DNA of 64,000 nucleotides, taken from NCBI GenBank assembly GCA_035551475.1, contig DASZMX010000082.1, positions 71,081-135,080 of the forward strand. Direction: 5' to 3'. This stretch comes from DASZMX01 sp035551475. GTDB lineage: Bacteria; Verrucomicrobiota; Verrucomicrobiia; Limisphaerales; Palsa-1400. The notes beneath the pieces are model-generated. The model had not been told where the DNA came from. It worked only from the letters and a program-made list of their open reading frames with translations, and searched no databases. The position numbers were made by a program, and so were the translations under genes. This document shows, one piece after another, positions 44,889 through 53,502 of the stretch. Within the stretch, counting starts at the first letter, position 1, and each line of letters opens with the position of its first letter.

Positions 44889-45341
44889 ATGGAGACACCT
44901 GCCCAAACTGGAAATACGGATAACAAATCATTCACCCGGTTTTTTCCCGCCATCGCGCGGGTGTTAATGGGTCTGGCCTTTCTCTTTTTCGGGGCGATGG
45001 GGCTTTTCCATTTGATGAAGGCGCCGGATAACTTGCCGGAAAATATTAAGACGGTGAACGCGGCGCTGGCGATGGCGGGCTATATGAACGTCGCTTCGGG
45101 GACGATGACGCTCGTCGGAATTCTTTTATTGATCAATCGCTTTGTCCCGCTGGCCTTGGCGCTCATCGCGCCCATCCTGGTGGGAATTTTAACCTTTCAC
45201 ATCGTGATGAATCCTTCCGGCGCCGGTCCGGGAATTTTCTTGTCCTTGCTGGAGCTTTATCTGGCCTGGTCCTATCGCGCGGCCTATTGCCCGATGTTGA
45301 GCGCCAGGGTGACGCCGGGCAGAAAACCGGCGTGTTCCTAG
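44889..45341 (+). CDS. DoxX-like membrane protein
   Basis: A 150-residue protein with four hydrophobic membrane segments: RVLMGLAFLFFGAMGLFHLM, ALAMAGYMNVASGTMTLVGILLL, VPLALALIAPILVGILTFHI and GIFLSLLELYLAWSY. The overall pattern fits the DoxX-like family. Function is unknown. The 171-base gap to divergent tgt should contain both promoters; an ATTGTATTGACGGTAATACG stretch at about 44813 is AT-rich, but I cannot fix a promoter. The TPP enzyme follows after 96 bases. Confidence 0.78.
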   Translation: METPAQTGNTDNKSFTRFFPAIARVLMGLAFLFFGAMGLFHLMKAPDNLPENIKTVNAALAMAGYMNVASGTMTLVGILLLINRFVPLALALIAPILVGILTFHIVMNPSGAGPGIFLSLLELYLAWSYRAAYCPMLSARVTPGRKPACS

Positions 45342-45437
45342 ACGGCGAAGCGCCGTTCATTTTCCCTCACCATAAATTCAGGGGCGCGCGTTCTTGCGTT
45401 GGCGGTTTTGACCGCCCACGTTGAGCGCGGAGGATTT

Positions 45438-47192
45438 ATGAGCATGACGGCGGCGGATGTTCTGGTGGAGGTCTTGCAGCAGTGGGGCGTGGAATGTGTT
45501 TTCGGGCTGCCGGGCGACGGCATCAACGGCATCATGGAAGCGTTGCGCCAGCGGCGGGAGAAAATCCGTTTCATCCAGGTGCGCCATGAGGAATCGGCCG
45601 CGTTCATGGCCTGCGCCTATGCCAAATACACGGGCAAACTCGGCGTCTGCCTCGCCACCTCCGGGCCCGGCGGAATTCATCTGTTGAACGGCCTTTACGA
45701 CGCCAAGATGGATGGTCAGCCTGTCCTCGCCATCACCGGCCATCATTTTCACGATTTAATTGACACCCACGCGCAGCAGGATCTTGACCTGGACCGCGTT
45801 TTTATGGATGTGGCGGTTTATAACACGCGCGTGATGGGGCCGGAGCACGTGGAAAACGTCGCGCATCTGGCCTGCCGCACGGCGCTGAGCCGGCGCGGGG
45901 TGGCGCATATTAATTTTCCCACGGACACCCAATCCGTCCCGGTAAAAAAGGGGCTGCGCTCCGAACGCAATATCGCGGAGCACAACACCGCCGTCTTCGC
46001 GCGGCGCGCCGGTTTGCCGGCGGACGAAGATTTGCGCAAAGCCGCCGAAATTTTGAATGCCGGCAAAAAAGTCGCGATCCTCGCGGGTCGCGGCGCGCTG
46101 GGCGCTTCGGCCGAATTGGTGGACGTGGCCGAAAAACTTGGCGCCCCGATCATCAAGGCTTTGCTGGGCAAGGCGTGCGTGCCGGATGACAGCCCCTACA
46201 CCACCGGCGGCATTGGTTTGCTCGGCACGGAGCCTTCGCACGAAGCCATTGCGGATTGCGACACGCTGTTCATGGTGGGGACGTCGTTTCCTTATCTCGA
46301 ATTTTTGCCGAAGCCGGACCAGGCGCGCGGCGTCCAGATTGATCTCGATCCGGCGCGCATTGGGCTGCGTTACCCGGTTGAAGTTGGCCTCGTGGGCGAT
46401 TGCCGTAAGACGCTCCAGAAACTTTCCACGCTCCTTGAATACCACGACGACCGCGCTTTTTTGCAGCGCGCGCAATCGTCCATGGCCGAATGGTGGAAGC
46501 TGATGGAACAACGCGGCACCCGCACCGATAAACCGATGAAGCCGCAGGTAGTTGCGTGGGAGCTCGGCCAACGCCTGCGTCGCGACGCCATTGTTTCTTG
46601 TGACAGCGGCACGATTGCGACGTGGTTTGCGCGCCAGATCAAAGTTCAAGCCGGCCAGATGCATTCGCTTTCCGGCACCCTTGCCACCATGGCCAACGGC
46701 TTGCCCTACAGCATCGCCGCCCAGATCGCTTATCCGGAACGCCAATGCGTGGCGTTCGTGGGCGACGGCGGTTTTTCCATGCTCATGGCGGAATTCGCCA
46801 CGGCCGTCAAATACAAGCTGCCGATCAAAATTGTCATCATTAAAAATAACTCACTCGGGCAAATCAAATGGGAGCAAATGGTTTTCCTGGGCAACCCGGA
46901 ATACGAATGCGATTTGCATCCGATTGATTTCGCGGCCTTCGCGCGAGCTTGCGGCGGAACGGGTTTCACGATCACCGACCCGGCGCATTGCGGCGCCGTG
47001 CTGGATCAGGCCCTGCAGACGCCCGGCCCCGTCGTCATCGAGGCGGTGGTCGATCCGTTTGAGCCGCCGATGCCTCCCAAGACCACCGTGAAACAGGCCT
47101 TCAAATTTGCCGAATCCCTGGCGCGCGGCGAACCGGATCGCATGAAGATCGCCACCACCGTCCTGACGGACAAAGTCAAAGAAATGGTTTAG
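45438..47192 (+). CDS. Thiamine pyrophosphate-dependent oxidase (pyruvate oxidase/dehydrogenase-like)
   Basis: A 584-residue enzyme with the three-domain layout of the acetolactate synthase/PoxB group. ATG 45438 follows a strong GGAGG five bases away; the frame reaches back to 45399. The TPP-binding Glu is in RHEESAAFMACAYA, the central nucleotide-type domain contains VAILAGRGALGASAELVDV, and the C-terminal TPP/Mg motif GDGGFSMLMAEFATAVKYKLPIKIV ends with N-N (KNN). It probably oxidises or decarboxylates pyruvate or a related 2-oxo acid. It lacks the clear C-terminal membrane-binding tail of E. coli PoxB. Confidence 0.86.
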   Translation: MSMTAADVLVEVLQQWGVECVFGLPGDGINGIMEALRQRREKIRFIQVRHEESAAFMACAYAKYTGKLGVCLATSGPGGIHLLNGLYDAKMDGQPVLAITGHHFHDLIDTHAQQDLDLDRVFMDVAVYNTRVMGPEHVENVAHLACRTALSRRGVAHINFPTDTQSVPVKKGLRSERNIAEHNTAVFARRAGLPADEDLRKAAEILNAGKKVAILAGRGALGASAELVDVAEKLGAPIIKALLGKACVPDDSPYTTGGIGLLGTEPSHEAIADCDTLFMVGTSFPYLEFLPKPDQARGVQIDLDPARIGLRYPVEVGLVGDCRKTLQKLSTLLEYHDDRAFLQRAQSSMAEWWKLMEQRGTRTDKPMKPQVVAWELGQRLRRDAIVSCDSGTIATWFARQIKVQAGQMHSLSGTLATMANGLPYSIAAQIAYPERQCVAFVGDGGFSMLMAEFATAVKYKLPIKIVIIKNNSLGQIKWEQMVFLGNPEYECDLHPIDFAAFARACGGTGFTITDPAHCGAVLDQALQTPGPVVIEAVVDPFEPPMPPKTTVKQAFKFAESLARGEPDRMKIATTVLTDKVKEMV

Positions 47193-47491
47193 CGCAGCAG
47201 CGCCGAGGCGTGCTTGAGAAGTTCGGATTCGACTTTGGCTTTGAAGGGCAAGGCCGTCCACGGAAAATTCAGCTCGATCAAAACCGCCTTGGGCTGGGCT
47301 TCAATCGTGCCGTGAACCGCAAAACCCATCGCGCGAAAACTATACGTCTCCACATGGCCGTTCCAGGATTCCTGTAATTCAGTGATCTTGCCGCCAAATT
47401 CTGTGCGTGTCTCCGCCACCAGCCGGCTGATGCGGCTCTTCGCCTCCTCGACCCCCAAATCGTGCGCCACCGTTAAGTTGATTTTTGGCAT
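47189..47491 (-). CDS. Polyhydroxyalkanoic acid system family protein
   Basis: A 100-residue protein that fits the PHA granule region family (MPKINLTVAHDLGVEEAKSRI, then GKITELQESWNGHVETYSF and a C-terminal FKAKVESELLKHASALL). Members are small and often encoded near polymer metabolism genes, but no PHA synthase is in the window. ATG 47491 is chosen as the family start. It begins two bases after coaX and its stop overlaps the stop of the convergent TPP enzyme. Confidence 0.82.
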   Translation of the reverse strand: MPKINLTVAHDLGVEEAKSRISRLVAETRTEFGGKITELQESWNGHVETYSFRAMGFAVHGTIEAQPKAVLIELNFPWTALPFKAKVESELLKHASALLR

Positions 47492-47493
47492 GG

Positions 47494-48294
47494 TCAGAAT
47501 ATAGCGCCATCCGTGAGCTGGCAGGGGCGTTCGCCGCCTTTTTCCGCAAAATATTCCGCCCACGCAATGCGCAACCCATCCAGAGTCAGCGAAGGGATGA
47601 CCGCCGTGATCTCCGGGAGTTTGGCGGCAATCAATTCCGCGTAACCGCCCGTGGCCACGATCGGCAGGCGGCGGGCGCCCAGCGCCTGCTTCAGTTGCAA
47701 AATCAATTCCCGCACCAGCCCGCGATAGCCATGCACCGCGCCGATCAGCATTGCCTGCTCCGTGTTTTTTCCAATGGCAGTCTGCACGTCGCGAATCTTG
47801 ATGCGCGGCAACAGCGCGGTTTTTTCGTGGAGATAATCGGTCATCACGTTCAGCCCGGGCGCAATCACGCCGCCCACATAACAGCCGCGCCGATCCACCA
47901 CGTCAAACGTGACCGCCGTGCCAAAATCCACCACGATGGCGGGCGCGCCGTGCGAGCGAACCACGGCGATGGCGTTGGCGAGGCGATCCGGGCCGATGGC
48001 CGACGGCGATGGGTAATCAATCCCCACGCCGCGCGCCGTTTTTGCTGTCAAGACGAAGCAATCCGACCCAAACTGTTGCCGCACAAAGCGGCGCACCAGC
48101 GGAGTCACAGCCGGGACGACGCTGCAAGCCGCGGCGGAGGCGGAGCCGGCCGACCGCAGAAATTTGGCCGCGATTTTTTGGGACGCGCCGGTTTTCCAGC
48201 CGGCGGTGAGGACATTGATCTGGCGCCGAACCTTTTTTCCATCAGCCAACCCGATATGTGTGTGCGTGTTTCCGACGTCGAAAAGCGCGATCAT
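47494..48294 (-). CDS. coaX: Type III pantothenate kinase
   Basis: A 266-residue enzyme that phosphorylates pantothenate in the first step of coenzyme A synthesis. The N-terminal phosphate-binding DVGNTHTHIGL, GIDYPSPSAIGPDRLANAIA, and DFGTAVTFDVVD followed by GGVIAPGLNVM are all CoaX features. ATG 48294 is used since the DVGNT motif lies at the expected residues 6-10. It sits 20 bases after the pseudopilin and two bases before the PHA-family gene. Confidence 0.94.
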   Translation of the reverse strand: MIALFDVGNTHTHIGLADGKKVRRQINVLTAGWKTGASQKIAAKFLRSAGSASAAACSVVPAVTPLVRRFVRQQFGSDCFVLTAKTARGVGIDYPSPSAIGPDRLANAIAVVRSHGAPAIVVDFGTAVTFDVVDRRGCYVGGVIAPGLNVMTDYLHEKTALLPRIKIRDVQTAIGKNTEQAMLIGAVHGYRGLVRELILQLKQALGARRLPIVATGGYAELIAAKLPEITAVIPSLTLDGLRIAWAEYFAEKGGERPCQLTDGAIF

Positions 48295-48314
48295 CGGCCC
48301 GCATCTTGGGGCGC

Positions 48315-49028
48315 TCAGTTGGCCGAGCCCAGCGCAAAATTGGTGCGCCCCGCCACCGTCACCGCCCACAAATTGTAGGGATGGCCGATGGAGAAATTCT
48401 CCTTCAAAAAGCGCGCGCTGCCGTCGGCAAAAGAATAATTCGATCCGCTCGTGTGCACGGCCTGGTTCAGTTCAGTGAAGTCATTGCCCCAGATGCCGTC
48501 GCTCTCTTCATAAAGGTCCATGTAGAATTGCGGTGAGCTATAAAGTTTCTCGCCAAAAATCACCGTGTCGGAAGGGAATAGAATTTTTCCCTCGGGCATG
48601 CCCTTGTTCAACGTCCCGGCCATATAGGCGTCGAAGGATTCCGGCTCCACGTCATGAAAATAATCGTTGAAGCCGTTGATCATGTAGGTGCGCGGGGCGT
48701 TGTCGGCGATGAGGTTGGTGTCGCCATCATGGAAAGTTTGGGGCTGATGAATCACGTCGGTGGGGCAGACCAGCACGGCGACGTGCCGGAAATAGGAAAT
48801 CATTTGCTGCGGCCAGCGCGGCGAGCCTGAGCGCATGGGATAGCGGCCATTGCTGTCCTGGGCGTACATGGCGGCGGAAAAGGCCAGTTGCTTTTCATTA
48901 TTGACGCACGACATGCGGCGGCCCGCCTCCTTGGCCTTGGCCAGCGACGGCAGCAGCATGCTCGCCAGAATGGCGATGATGGCGATCACCACCAGGAGCT
49001 CGATCAGCGTGAAACCATTTTTTTTCAT
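48315..49028 (-). CDS. Type II secretion-like pseudopilin
   Basis: A 237-residue protein with a short prepilin leader MKKNG and the motif [22 protein letters not shown]. The remainder is beta-rich and ends with [17 protein letters not shown] sequence ([17 protein letters not shown]), the DG variant of the H-x9-DG family. It is the first gene of a unit with coaX and the PHA-family gene. The partners needed for assembly (prepilin peptidase, secretion ATPase) are not in the window. Confidence 0.88.
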   Translation of the reverse strand: MKKNGFTLIELLVVIAIIAILASMLLPSLAKAKEAGRRMSCVNNEKQLAFSAAMYAQDSNGRYPMRSGSPRWPQQMISYFRHVAVLVCPTDVIHQPQTFHDGDTNLIADNAPRTYMINGFNDYFHDVEPESFDAYMAGTLNKGMPEGKILFPSDTVIFGEKLYSSPQFYMDLYEESDGIWGNDFTELNQAVHTSGSNYSFADGSARFLKENFSIGHPYNLWAVTVAGRTNFALGSAN

Positions 49029-49144
49029 AAGCTTTATCGAATAAATTGGGGCGCGCGGTTGTCAGTTGTACAGGACGCCTGTCGGCCCGTCTAATGGACG
49101 CGGAAACTCGCAAAGACATTCGAGTTTAATTCAGAAAATAATTT

Positions 49145-49585
49145 ATGCAAAAAAAGGGTTACTTGCTCGTGGGGGCGCTCATCGTCCTCTCGGTGATTTA
49201 CGTGCATTATTTCACCGATTTGTTTGCCAAACGACAACTGATTGTAACACCGTCGCTCCGTCCATCCTTCGGCGCCGACGGCGCAGTCTATAGCGTCGTG
49301 TTCAGCCTCAACGGTCAATACAAAATAAAAAATCTCAAAGTGGTCCCGCTGGAGAACGGGAAAGTCAGCGTCGTGGCGCATCCGCTCTGGAGCCTCGTGG
49401 CGGACAGCAATTCGGCGCCGACGCAGATGTTCGTGTATGGCCGGCGTCCGCACGGGATGAAGCAGGCGCCGGACAACGCCAAGGCCGAACGGCTGCAGCC
49501 GGATGTGCCCTATCGACTGATTGTGTCAGCGGATGGCTTGACCGGGATGGCGGATTTCAAAACCCGCGCCACCCCGGGCAACTGA
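49145..49585 (+). CDS. Membrane-anchored hypothetical protein
   Basis: A 146-residue protein with an uncleaved-looking N-terminal membrane segment (GYLLVGALIVLSVIYVHYF) and an exposed beta-rich domain containing VFSLNGQYKIKNLKVVPLENGKVSVVAHPLW. No enzymatic motif is visible and I do not recognise the family. It lies divergent from the pseudopilin with a 116-base gap, and it converges with the cytidylyltransferase gene. Confidence 0.68.
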   Translation: MQKKGYLLVGALIVLSVIYVHYFTDLFAKRQLIVTPSLRPSFGADGAVYSVVFSLNGQYKIKNLKVVPLENGKVSVVAHPLWSLVADSNSAPTQMFVYGRRPHGMKQAPDNAKAERLQPDVPYRLIVSADGLTGMADFKTRATPGN

Positions 49586-49586
49586 G

Positions 49587-50357
49587 CTAAAACCCGCGCA
49601 ACTCCGTGCTGGAGCGGCGCGGCAGGCCGGGCGCCGGCGTGCGTCTGAGCACCAGGTATTCGATCCCCCATTTTTCGCAGTATTCGCGCTTGCCGCCTTT
49701 GTCGCCGTCTTCATTGACCGCGTAAATATCCGGGCGCAATTGCTGAATCTCCGGGTCGGCGTCGAGCCAGCCGCTCCCGCTGGAAATGAGTGATTGTTTG
49801 ACAAAACGGATTGCGCCCACCAGGTGGCGCCGCTCGGCTTGCGGCAGGAGGGGATGGCCCGGGCCTTTGAGTTGCGCGATGGTTTTGTCATTGCCCACAA
49901 TGGCGTAGAGATCGCCATAGCCGCTGACTTCTTCAAAAAACCGGACGTGGCCCGAATGCAGCCAATCATAACAGCCCGTCACAACCACTTTTTTGCGGCC
50001 GGTCGCGGACGGCGCGGACGGCGGAATGGGAAAGTCTGTGGCCGGCTCGGGCAGCGTGATGAATTCCAGGCCGTGCTCGGCGCAAAATTTTTCGCGCGCA
50101 TGATCGACGGCTCCGGCGGGCTCAACCCAAACGCCGGGAGCCGAAATGTCCAACCGATCCTCCGACGACACGACGCGCGTCACAAAACGCAAGGCTTGGA
50201 GAAAATAGCGTCTTTCCTGGAAAGGAAATCGCCCCGGAGCCGAAGCGTCCGCCGATAACACGACCGTGAGCGGGCCGAAGCGCGCGGCTTCCTCAAGAAA
50301 ACGAAAATCGCGCGTGTTGAGCTGATCGAAAGCGCCGCCGACCCAAACTGATTTCAT
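49587..50357 (-). CDS. Tandem cytidylyltransferase-like protein, one domain degenerate
   Basis: A 256-residue protein with two nucleotidyltransferase folds. The C-terminal domain is intact: GCYDWLHSGHVRFF at 129-142 with HSGH at 134-137, and RSSTELR near the end, the counterpart of the ISST motif. The N-terminal domain starts VGGAFDQLNTRDFRFLEEA, where the HxGH residues are replaced. This layout resembles an active/inactive pair. It would transfer a nucleotide to a phosphorylated sugar or alcohol. Its ATG overlaps the stop of the kinase gene (50354-50357), implying a kinase-then-nucleotidyltransferase pathway. Confidence 0.8.
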   Translation of the reverse strand: MKSVWVGGAFDQLNTRDFRFLEEAARFGPLTVVLSADASAPGRFPFQERRYFLQALRFVTRVVSSEDRLDISAPGVWVEPAGAVDHAREKFCAEHGLEFITLPEPATDFPIPPSAPSATGRKKVVVTGCYDWLHSGHVRFFEEVSGYGDLYAIVGNDKTIAQLKGPGHPLLPQAERRHLVGAIRFVKQSLISSGSGWLDADPEIQQLRPDIYAVNEDGDKGGKREYCEKWGIEYLVLRRTPAPGLPRRSSTELRGF

Positions 50358-51172
50358 TTTGCTTCTGTCCGAATTTTGATTTGGAAGCCGCCGGGCACCG
50401 GTTCATCGGCAATGACCAGCAGGTAGCCGCCGCCGCAGCCGGAGTACATCGCGCCCGCGTAGCGTTGTTGATAGGCGGCGAGAATGCCTTCGAGATCCGT
50501 CCGAATGGTGGGATGGCGGAAGGATTGCGGCAGTAATTTTTTCCAGCACAACATGGCCTCATTGAGGGATTGGCCCAGGCGGGTAATATCCATGCGGCGA
50601 ATGGCTTCGAAGCAATCCTTGCCGGTTTGGCCCAGCCGCGCGATCCATTCCGGCTCGAGAAACTTTTCGCCGAGCGGATTGTAGCCGGGCGGCCGCGGTT
50701 CAATCGGAAGCAGATAAAGCGAGCGCTCCAGCCAGCGGGCGCATGCGGGATCGTTGAGCGTCTCAATGTGCTCCGGAAAAATGCCGCCCTCGACCGCGAA
50801 ATTGTAATCAAGCCGGTTGATGCCCGGATAGATGAGGCCAATCATATCCTGCGAACCGCTGGGGTCGGCGCGGTCTTGGTTCTCGGCGTGATATAGTTCG
50901 CGCACCAAATCGGCGCGCGGACGGTCGGGCAATTGGCCGCGCCAAAGTTGCAGCGCCATCTCGCGCGTGCTGCTGGCCCAACCCGCGCGCGACATCACGC
51001 GGAAAGTCGGCTCCACGGAGAACACCACCATCGATCCATTGGGATTTGGATTGAGGCGCGAAACGAAAGGTTGGTCGATCCATCCGCCCGCCAGGGCCAG
51101 GCGATGCGGGATGGAGCCAATGAGTCGGCTGATGGGAAGCGGTTGGCTGGCTGTCATGTTTGAGGGCGACAC
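50354..51172 (-). CDS. GHMP-type sugar kinase-like protein
   Basis: A 272-residue protein of the GHMP kinase superfamily by pattern: PHRLALAGGWIDQPFVSRLNP at the N-terminus (substrate loop), GSQDMIGLIYPGINRLDY in the middle and the C-terminal YSGCGGGYLLVIADE glycine loop. The ATP loop normally written GLGSS appears as SRAGWASST, a divergent form. It resembles heptose-phosphate/fucose kinases in overall pattern. With the coupled cytidylyltransferase it should make an activated sugar for surface polysaccharide. ATG 51172 or the ATG five codons on may start it. Confidence 0.72.
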   Translation of the reverse strand: MSPSNMTASQPLPISRLIGSIPHRLALAGGWIDQPFVSRLNPNPNGSMVVFSVEPTFRVMSRAGWASSTREMALQLWRGQLPDRPRADLVRELYHAENQDRADPSGSQDMIGLIYPGINRLDYNFAVEGGIFPEHIETLNDPACARWLERSLYLLPIEPRPPGYNPLGEKFLEPEWIARLGQTGKDCFEAIRRMDITRLGQSLNEAMLCWKKLLPQSFRHPTIRTDLEGILAAYQQRYAGAMYSGCGGGYLLVIADEPVPGGFQIKIRTEAK

Positions 51173-51232
51173 GGCTCGGGCGCTATTGTTAAGCGCCGCA
51201 GCCAGAAGTGTCGAGCCCCGAGGCGGCCCCGC

Positions 51233-51955
51233 TCAGAAGCTGGCGGCGTTGGTGCGCCATTGCGGGGTGACGGCCCACAGATTGATGGGCAGGAAGCCTT
51301 GATTGACTTTGAGCAGGCGGGCGCTGCCATCCACGAAGGCGTTCACCGAACCGCCGAAATTGGTGCTGAGGTTGCTATGGCCATGCTTGTTTTGGTCCAG
51401 CTTGAGCCCGTCATCGAGCTGGAAATAATCCATGTAATAATCCGCCGCAAAGGAAAGTTTTTCGCCAAACAGGATGGTTTGCGAAGGCTCGGACAAGTCG
51501 TTTTCGTTGAGCGTGGGAAAGGGCACATCCTGCGCGAAGTTTTTATCATTGTACTTGGCAACATAACCGTCGTTGAAGCCGTTGATGATATAGCTGCGCG
51601 GGGCGGTGTCGGCGCGGTAGGCATTGGTGTCATTGCCCCACGAGCCGCTGACAGGAGAATAGTTTGTCTCGCTCGGGCAAAGCAGGAGGTTGGTGGAGAT
51701 GAAATACGAGATCAAAAAAGTCGGCCAGCGCTCCACATCGCTGCGCGGCGGCAGGACGCTGCGGTTGTCGCCCACGTACATCAGGTTGGCGATGGAAATC
51801 TGATGCAAGTTGCTGGTGCACTTGGCGCGCCGGGCGGATTCCTTGGCGCGGGCGAGCGCCGGCAGGAGCATGCTTGCGAGAATGCCAATAATCGCGATCA
51901 CCACCAACAATTCGATCAAGGTGAATGCCTTGTGCAATCTTTGCTCAGTCTTCAT
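51233..51955 (-). CDS. Type II secretion-like pseudopilin
   Basis: A 240-residue protein with leader [10 protein letters not shown] and motif [22 protein letters not shown]. The body resembles the pseudopilin at 48315 ([15 protein letters not shown] against [14 protein letters not shown]), more closely than the tandem pair at 17395-19299. It ends with [35 protein letters not shown] 51955 is used; the frame extends to 52039 without a prepilin leader. The kinase gene follows after 60 bases. Confidence 0.88.
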   Translation of the reverse strand: MKTEQRLHKAFTLIELLVVIAIIGILASMLLPALARAKESARRAKCTSNLHQISIANLMYVGDNRSVLPPRSDVERWPTFLISYFISTNLLLCPSETNYSPVSGSWGNDTNAYRADTAPRSYIINGFNDGYVAKYNDKNFAQDVPFPTLNENDLSEPSQTILFGEKLSFAADYYMDYFQLDDGLKLDQNKHGHSNLSTNFGGSVNAFVDGSARLLKVNQGFLPINLWAVTPQWRTNAASF

Positions 51956-52039
51956 AACCACGGGATGAGACGCCTCACCGGAGGAAAAGGTTACCTTAAT
52001 CATGCGGCATTGGACGCCGCCACCGGGGAAAATAATCAA

Positions 52040-53488
52040 TTAACTTGCGAGCATCCGCTCATACACCTGCGCATACGCCTGCGCCGTGCGCTCCCACGAA
52101 AAATCCCGCGCCATGCCGTTTTGCCGAAAAGCCGTGAGCAAATCCGCGTCCGCGTAAAGCGCAAGCGCTTTGCGCATCGCCTTGGCCAAAGCCCGCGCGG
52201 AATACTCGGTGAACTTGATGCCGTCGGGCTGGATTTGGTTTTCGGTGTAGTCAATCACCGTGTCATCGAGCCCGCCCGTCAAACGCACAATGGGAATGGC
52301 GCCGTAACGCAGGCTGTACATTTGATTGAGGCCGCACGGCTCGAAGCGCGAGGGCATGAGCTGGAAATCGCAGCCCGCCTCGATGCGATGGGAGAGGCCG
52401 GTGTCAAAACCAATTTTCACCGCGCACTTGCCGGGATGCCTTTCGGCCAGCTTGCGATAGCCGCGCTCGTATTCGCGGTCGCCGCTGCCGAGCAGGACAA
52501 ATTGCAGGTTGGCGGCGAGCATTTCCTCGAGGGCGCCCAATTGGATGTCCATGCCTTTCTGGTCCGCCAGGCGCGAGACGGCGCCGAAGAGCGGGACATT
52601 CGGCGCGAGCGGCAGCCCCACTTCCTTTTGCAGGGCGGCTTTGTTGGCGGCTTTGCCGGCCAAATCCTGCGCCGTGTAACTGGCGGCGAGATAAGGATTA
52701 TCGACGGTTTTCCATTCGTCGTAATCAACGCCGTTGAGAATGCCGACGAGGTCACCCTGACGCCGGCGCAATGCGCCATCCAGGCCGCAGCCGTAAAGCT
52801 CAGTCGTGATTTCGCGGGCGTAACGCGGGCTGACCGTCGTAAGGAGGTCGGCGTAAGCGATGCCGCCTTTGAGGCAATTCATGTAGGTGTAATATTCCAA
52901 GCCATCAGGCTGGAGATAGGAAGGCGGCAGGTTGGTCAGCGGGAAGGTCGTGCCCGGAAAATTTCCCTGGTAGGCGAGGTTATGAATGGTGAGGCACACG
53001 CGGGCGGCGTTCGGCCAGCGGCCGGAAACGCGCTCTTCGCGGACGAGCGCCGGCACGAGCGCCGTGGGCCAGTCATGCACATTGATGACCTGCGGCTGCC
53101 ATGGCAGATAACGCGCCAGATGCACCACCGCCTTGGAAAAAAAGATGAAGCGTTCGGGGTTATCGGGATAATCGACGCTATGATCATTGTAGATGCCGTT
53201 GCGATCGAAATACCCGGGATGATCAATAAAATAAACGGTGAGGCCCGGCTCGGTTTGGCGCGTGAGAACCGCGCCGGAAACCGTCGCCGCGCCCAGGGGC
53301 AAATCAAGGCGCCAATCGAACGGTTGAATGTCGGGAAAACGCGCGCGAATGCCGCGATACAACGGCGTGACCAACCCCACTTCGTGGCCGGCGCGCGCGA
53401 GGAATTTCGCCAGGGCCCCGACCATGTCGGCGAGCCCGCCCGTTTTGGAGTAAGGGACGGTCTCGCTGCTCGCGAGCAAAATTTTCAT
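52040..53488 (-). CDS. glgA: Glycogen synthase
   Basis: A 482-residue GT5-family enzyme that extends alpha-1,4-glucan from ADP-glucose. The substrate-binding KTGGLADMVGALAKFL begins at residue 15 and the catalytic C-terminal part holds MPSRFEPCGLNQMYSLRYGAIPIVR with the conserved Glu and TGGLDDTV. Length is normal. It lies 14 bases after serS on the same strand. The GH15 enzyme further upstream on this strand may act on the same or a related glucan. Confidence 0.95.
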   Translation of the reverse strand: MKILLASSETVPYSKTGGLADMVGALAKFLARAGHEVGLVTPLYRGIRARFPDIQPFDWRLDLPLGAATVSGAVLTRQTEPGLTVYFIDHPGYFDRNGIYNDHSVDYPDNPERFIFFSKAVVHLARYLPWQPQVINVHDWPTALVPALVREERVSGRWPNAARVCLTIHNLAYQGNFPGTTFPLTNLPPSYLQPDGLEYYTYMNCLKGGIAYADLLTTVSPRYAREITTELYGCGLDGALRRRQGDLVGILNGVDYDEWKTVDNPYLAASYTAQDLAGKAANKAALQKEVGLPLAPNVPLFGAVSRLADQKGMDIQLGALEEMLAANLQFVLLGSGDREYERGYRKLAERHPGKCAVKIGFDTGLSHRIEAGCDFQLMPSRFEPCGLNQMYSLRYGAIPIVRLTGGLDDTVIDYTENQIQPDGIKFTEYSARALAKAMRKALALYADADLLTAFRQNGMARDFSWERTAQAYAQVYERMLAS

Positions 53489-53502
53489 GAGGCAGCGCGG
53501 AA

